DNA of 64,000 nt, taken from Bradyrhizobium sp. CCBAU 53340. GTDB taxonomy: Bacteria; Pseudomonadota; Alphaproteobacteria; Rhizobiales; Xanthobacteraceae. The notes under the pieces were generated by a model. The model ran no database searches, had not been told where the DNA came from, and saw only the letters and a list, made by a program, of their open reading frames with translations. The translations under genes were made by a program, and so were the position numbers. Shown here in pieces: positions 60,141 to 64,000 of the stretch; position 1 is the stretch's first letter; each line of letters starts with the position of its first letter. The stretch lies in the NCBI RefSeq assembly GCF_015291645.1, contig NZ_CP030055.1:2852001-2916000 (forward strand). The letters are read 5' to 3'.

Positions 60141-61469
60141 TTATCGGCTCGACGCCGAAGGGCTGGTGGCTACGATGCGCGTCAGCGCTAGCGCCGGCGT
60201 CGCCGACATCTTTACCAGCACATCCTTGAGCGGATACTGCGTCCACGCGCGGTTGACGTAGTCGCGGTGGGTGATGCCGTCGCCGGTTTCGACGAACACG
60301 ACGCTGCCGGGACGCAACGGGCCATCCATGTCCTCGGAGACGCTGATGCCCTTCTGCCTGAGCATGCTCATTAGCTCGTGGTCGCGCCGTGCGGTGTAGT
60401 GCGTGTAGGAGCTGACGAAGAAGCCCGAGCGGTGGCTTTCGATCCAGGACGCGAACTTGTCCATCTCGCCATAGACCGCATCGAGCAGCACGACGCCGCG
60501 GACGCGATCGCTGATGCCGCCGACCTCAAGGCTCCAGGCGGTCGGCAGGAAGCCGCCGCTATAGCCCACGATCACGATCGGCATGTTGGCGAAGGCCCGC
60601 GCGCTGTTGGGATCGCCGGTGAGACGGGCGAGATGGTTGGCCGATTCCTCCATGAAGCGCTTGAGGCCGCCGGGCTGCCAGAATTTTCCGGCGCTGGAAT
60701 CGGCGGCATCGACAGCCATCTGCGGGGCGAGCAGCACGGCATTGGCGCCGGACGCGGTGATCTGCTGTGGCACCAGCTGACGGTCGCGCACGTCGCGCTC
60801 GAGCGTCGCGCCGTTGCCGTGGAAGAACACCACGATCACGCCAGGCTTGCGCACGTCGAAATGCTCGGGGACATGCACCAGCACGCGGCTGTCGTTGTAG
60901 GTCTCATCCTGCCAGAACACGCGTCCTGAGAAGCTGCGATGGCCGCGGCGGTCACCCTTGGAGACGTTGAGGAAAGGCGCGTCGGAGGCGGGGTTGTTGC
61001 CGAAATAGGGGAAGGCCGAGGATTTCATGCTGACGAGGGTCGTCAGATCCTCACGCGGCGGACGCCGATAAGGGATCTGCGGCTCCAGTGAAGCGACCTT
61101 GTAGGGCGCTTGCTCCGGCTGGGGAGGCTGCTGCACGGCGCGCTTGGGCGAGAAGTCCGACATCTGCCGTTGCAGGAAACTCTCGCTCGCCGAGGGAAAG
61201 CGCTCCTTGAATTGCGGGGCGGGGAAGCGGTCCTCGAACGTGTCGCCGCTTGCGACTTGCGGGTTGGTCTTGGCGACGACCTGGACATTGGCCTGCGAGT
61301 TCGCCGCGAGCGCCGCCGGGTTGGGCGCCTGGCCACATTGAACCAGCGTCAGCAACAGTGGCACCAAGCCGGAGATCAGGGCGATCCGAAGCGCACGACC
61401 GCGCGTTCCGGACGCCTTGGTCCGGTCAACGCGCATGTCTGCTTTCAATTTCGGAGCGGCCCCGACCAT
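60141..61469 (-). CDS. exported lipoprotein with alpha/beta-hydrolase domain
   Basis: A 442-residue protein. The N-terminus has a signal ending in LVQC, a probable lipobox, then a Pro-rich linker, and an alpha/beta-hydrolase-like domain (~160-440) with VVFFHGNGATLE (oxyanion loop) and VGYSGG (nucleophile elbow). This looks like a PHB depolymerase or serine esterase-type secreted hydrolase, but substrate is not shown. Starts at 61469 or 61436 are both possible. Confidence 0.8.
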   Translation of the reverse strand: MVGAAPKLKADMRVDRTKASGTRGRALRIALISGLVPLLLTLVQCGQAPNPAALAANSQANVQVVAKTNPQVASGDTFEDRFPAPQFKERFPSASESFLQRQMSDFSPKRAVQQPPQPEQAPYKVASLEPQIPYRRPPREDLTTLVSMKSSAFPYFGNNPASDAPFLNVSKGDRRGHRSFSGRVFWQDETYNDSRVLVHVPEHFDVRKPGVIVVFFHGNGATLERDVRDRQLVPQQITASGANAVLLAPQMAVDAADSSAGKFWQPGGLKRFMEESANHLARLTGDPNSARAFANMPIVIVGYSGGFLPTAWSLEVGGISDRVRGVVLLDAVYGEMDKFASWIESHRSGFFVSSYTHYTARRDHELMSMLRQKGISVSEDMDGPLRPGSVVFVETGDGITHRDYVNRAWTQYPLKDVLVKMSATPALALTRIVATSPSASSR

Positions 61470-61791
61470 CCACCCATGACCCCAAGTCACGTCTATCGGC
61501 AAATTTGAGACAGTTGAGCCGACTGGCGTTTAGGCGACGTTAAGCGTCCGGAGAAACTAATCCCCACATCCGGAACGATCAAAAAAGACCACGCAATCGT
61601 GTCGCGATTGTGGGAGGGGAGCGTGCATTTCCGCGGCCGACTACGGGTTTATGGCCAACAGCGGGCGTTTGAGGTGGCTAATTACCTATTCTGGCCCGCC
61701 TCATTTAACCCTTGTTAACCCTGCTTGAATTGACTGGACCAATCTGCACGATGGCTCTCACGAGGCGCGACGCCTGAGGCGAAGGACCCAG
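61470..61791. other. divergent intergenic region
   Basis: About 320 bp between the hydrolase lipoprotein and the permease. It contains TTAACCCTTGTTAACC at ~61705, two CtrA-like half-sites at 6-bp rather than 7-bp spacing. No gene or other clear signal seen. Confidence 0.35.
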
Positions 61792-63159
61792 ATGACGGCA
61801 TCAGATGCGGGAACCGCGCCCTGGACCGCCCGGCTGACTGGAGGCCGCTCCGGGGTTTCCGTTCTTGTCGCAACCGCCATCGTCGTTGCCGACATGATCG
61901 GGGTCGGGGTCTTCACCAGTCTCGGCTTCCAGGTCAAGGACATCCTCTCGGGCTTCTCGATCCTCGCGCTGTGGACCGTTGGTGGCATCGTCGCGCTGTG
62001 CGGCGTGTTCTCCTACAGCGAGCTCGGCGCGATGTTTCCGCGCTCGAGCGGGGAGTACAATTTTCTCGGACGCGCCTATCATCCGGCCTTCGGCTTTCTC
62101 GCCGGCTGGGTCTCGGCAACGGTGGGCTTCGCGGCGCCGGTTGCGCTCGCGGCCATGGCCTTCGGCGAATACGCCAAGTCCGTCATGCCCGATCTGCCGC
62201 CGATCCCACTCGCGATCGGCGTGGTGTGGCTGGTCTCGATCGTGCAATTGACCGGCGTCAGGCACTCCTCGACCTTCCAGTTGATCTCGACCATCCTCAA
62301 GGTCGTGCTGATCGTCGCTTTCCTCGTCGCCGGCTTCATCATCGGCACGCCGCAGCCGATCTCCTTTACGCCGCAGGCCGGCGATCTCGCCCATATCGTC
62401 AGCGCGCCCTTCGCGATCGGGCTCGTCTTCGTGATGTATTCGTTTTCGGGCTGGAATGCCGCGACCTACATCATCGGCGAGATGAACACGCCGCAGCAGA
62501 GCCTGCCGCGCGCGCTGCTCGCGGGGACGCTGATCGTGCTGGTGCTGTATGTCGCGCTCAACGCGGTGTTCCTCTACTCGACGCCGATCAGCGCCCTGGC
62601 CGGTCAACTCGACGTCGCGAGCGTCGCCGGCAGCGCCATCTTCGGCAATCTCGGGGGCCGGATCGTCGGCGCGATGATCTGCGTCGGCCTGATCTCCTCG
62701 ATCAGCGCGATGATGTGGATTGGTCCGCGCGTGATGATGACGATGGGGGAGGACATCCCGGCGCTGCGCGTGTTCTCGAAGAAATCGGTGAACGGCGCGC
62801 CGGCCTACGCCATCCTGTTTCAGCTCGCGGTCGCCAATCTCCTGCTGTTCACGCGCAGCTTCGAGGCGGTGCTCGACTTCATCCAGTTCGCGCTGTTGTT
62901 CTGCTCGTTCTTCACGGTTGCCGGCGTGATCAAGCTGCGCATCACCGCCCCCGACCTGCCGCGGCCCTATCGCGCCTGGGGATACCCGTTCACGCCGCTC
63001 ATTTTCCTGCTCGTGACCGCGTCCATGATGTACTACCTCTTGACCGAGCGGCCGGTGCAGTCGGTGTCGGGGATGCTCGTCATGCTCTCGGGCCTGTTGA
63101 TTTATGCTGTTTTCCGCAGGCGGCCGGTCGCCGCTGCCACGTCACATAATCGCGAATAG
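61792..63159 (+). CDS. APC-family amino acid permease
   Basis: A 455-residue polytopic transporter with about 12 helices. The first helix has ADMIGVGVFTSLGF, the unwound glycine motif of APC transporters, followed by VGGIVALCGVFSYSELGAMFPRSSGEYNFLGRAY. Closest in pattern to amino acid permeases of the LAT/YfnA-like type. ATG 61792 is the start. Substrate unknown; the next gene starts 2 bp downstream. Confidence 0.9.
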   Translation: MTASDAGTAPWTARLTGGRSGVSVLVATAIVVADMIGVGVFTSLGFQVKDILSGFSILALWTVGGIVALCGVFSYSELGAMFPRSSGEYNFLGRAYHPAFGFLAGWVSATVGFAAPVALAAMAFGEYAKSVMPDLPPIPLAIGVVWLVSIVQLTGVRHSSTFQLISTILKVVLIVAFLVAGFIIGTPQPISFTPQAGDLAHIVSAPFAIGLVFVMYSFSGWNAATYIIGEMNTPQQSLPRALLAGTLIVLVLYVALNAVFLYSTPISALAGQLDVASVAGSAIFGNLGGRIVGAMICVGLISSISAMMWIGPRVMMTMGEDIPALRVFSKKSVNGAPAYAILFQLAVANLLLFTRSFEAVLDFIQFALLFCSFFTVAGVIKLRITAPDLPRPYRAWGYPFTPLIFLLVTASMMYYLLTERPVQSVSGMLVMLSGLLIYAVFRRRPVAAATSHNRE

Positions 63160-63161
63160 AC

Positions 63162-64000
63162 ATGTTTCGAACCATGAGACTTGCGGCCGTCGCTCTTGCC
63201 CTTATGGCTGCGGCCATCTCGTCCGCGCGCGCGGCCGACGTCACCTTCGACGACACTGCGCGTTTCCTCGCAGGCATGCAGCCGTCTGCGGACTCGCCGC
63301 TGGTGCCGCTGACCAAGGATCCGTCCTGGCAGCATCATGCAAAGTTCTTCGACGGGGCCTTTGCTCAGCTCGAGCAGCGGCAGCTCTCGAAGATCCAGAA
63401 CTGGTCTGACGTCAATCTCGCCGCGCCACGGCCGACCATGTTCTACTTTTTCAGCGGCCCGGATTTCCTTTACGCCAACGCGTTCTATTCCAAGGCCAGC
63501 ACCTATGTGCTCGGCGCGCTGGAGCCGGCCGGCGCGGTGCCCGATCTGACCAGGCTGCCGCGCGGCTCGGTCAATGCCGCGCTCTACAATGTCGAGCGCT
63601 CGCTCGGCTCGATCCTGAGCTTTTCCTTTTTCATCACCAAGCAGATGAAGGTCGACCTGCACGCCAACCAGGTCAATGGCACCTTGCCAATCCTCTATGT
63701 CTTCCTGGCGCGCTCCGGCAAGACCATCCGCAACGTCGAGATGGTCGCGCTCGACGACAAGGGCGGGGTGCATACCGGCAGCGATAATCCGGGGCCGAAC
63801 GCCACGCGCGGCGTCCGCATCACGTTTGCTGGCGCCGACGGCGAGGCGCGTACGCTGTATTATTTTTCCACCGATCTCTCCAACTCGGGCGCACGTGCAG
63901 CCGGATTCCTGAAGTTCTGCGAGACGCTCGGGCCCGGCAACAGCCTGATCAAGAGTGCCTCGTATCTCCTGCACGCAGGCAATTTTACCGTCGCCCGCGA
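63162..64000 (+). CDS. secreted protein of unknown function, 3' end outside the window
   Basis: At least 279 residues are visible. It starts at ATG 63162 (or 63174), 2 bp after the permease stop, so the two are probably co-transcribed. A signal peptide (RLAAVALALMAAAISSARA) is followed by a soluble domain with regular Trp/Tyr/Phe-rich strands (WQHHAKFFDGAFAQLEQ; MFYFFSGPDFLYAN). I do not recognise the family. The gene runs off the right edge. Confidence 0.75.
   Translation, partial: MFRTMRLAAVALALMAAAISSARAADVTFDDTARFLAGMQPSADSPLVPLTKDPSWQHHAKFFDGAFAQLEQRQLSKIQNWSDVNLAAPRPTMFYFFSGPDFLYANAFYSKASTYVLGALEPAGAVPDLTRLPRGSVNAALYNVERSLGSILSFSFFITKQMKVDLHANQVNGTLPILYVFLARSGKTIRNVEMVALDDKGGVHTGSDNPGPNATRGVRITFAGADGEARTLYYFSTDLSNSGARAAGFLKFCETLGPGNSLIKSASYLLHAGNFTVAR

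Noticed and set aside
61700..61725. CtrA-type box TTAACCCTTGTTAAC upstream of the amino acid permease
   Set aside because: The spacing between TTAA elements is 6 bp, not 7; I keep it only as a weak note.

Overview
The window looks like a chromosomal segment of a Bradyrhizobium-type alphaproteobacterium (Nitrobacteraceae). The support is high GC, frequent GTG/TTG starts, CtrA-type boxes (TTAA-N7-TTAA), and typical families: BTLCP transglutaminase-like protein, PAS_5 protein, DUF3126, a phasin, zf-CHCC, gamma carbonic anhydrase. Several interspersed palindromic repeats also match what I remember from Bradyrhizobium/Rhodopseudomonas intergenic DNA. The genus is an inference; no rRNA or marker phylogeny is available here.

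Layout. 0-11 kb: end of a Bcr/CflA drug exporter, a TetR repressor divergent from an enoyl-CoA hydratase with a clear dyad between them, a GT87 glycosyltransferase whose 3' end runs through an antisense tRNA-Leu, a lipoprotein, a flavin monooxygenase with a small zinc protein, membrane proteins, an alpha/beta hydrolase, cysE and DUF3126. 11-16.3 kb: the most unusual locus, a 1420-residue protein that joins a degenerate receiver and a LuxR HTH to a hydrophobic segment and two tandem-repeat arrays. 16.3-24.2 kb: a thioesterase, a 1686-bp IS1182-family element, gamma carbonic anhydrase, a HAMP/PAS protein without output domain, and a cluster of small proteins. 24.4-30.3 kb: a spermidine/putrescine-type ABC operon ending in an Asp/Glu-racemase-family enzyme, with a divergent GntR regulator. 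30.3-46 kb: BTLCP protein, tandem PilZ protein, P-loop kinase, zinc alcohol dehydrogenase, decayed VOC gene, DEAD-box helicase, phasin, Crp-type regulator, PAS_5 protein, a candidate CtrA-controlled small RNA, rhomboid protease, CBS protein and patatin. 46-51.8 kb: a quinone-oxidoreductase/LysR pair, a second near-identical IS copy in opposite orientation, and about 1.1 kb of interspersed repeats. 51.8-64 kb: GGDEF-EAL protein, serine hydrolase, nitroreductase, thrS, MFS exporter, secreted proteins, hydrolase lipoprotein, amino acid permease and a secreted protein cut by the window end.

Common themes. Cyclic-di-GMP signalling has a GGDEF-EAL enzyme and a tandem PilZ receptor. Three regulator/target pairs (TetR/crotonase, GntR/ABC operon, LysR/oxidoreductase) are divergent with candidate operators in the gap. 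Both IS copies sit at the centre of the same TTTTGCCCGAC-GG target motif. The best candidates for something undescribed are the giant membrane-anchored LuxR-like protein and the CtrA-box small RNA locus near 42.1 kb.
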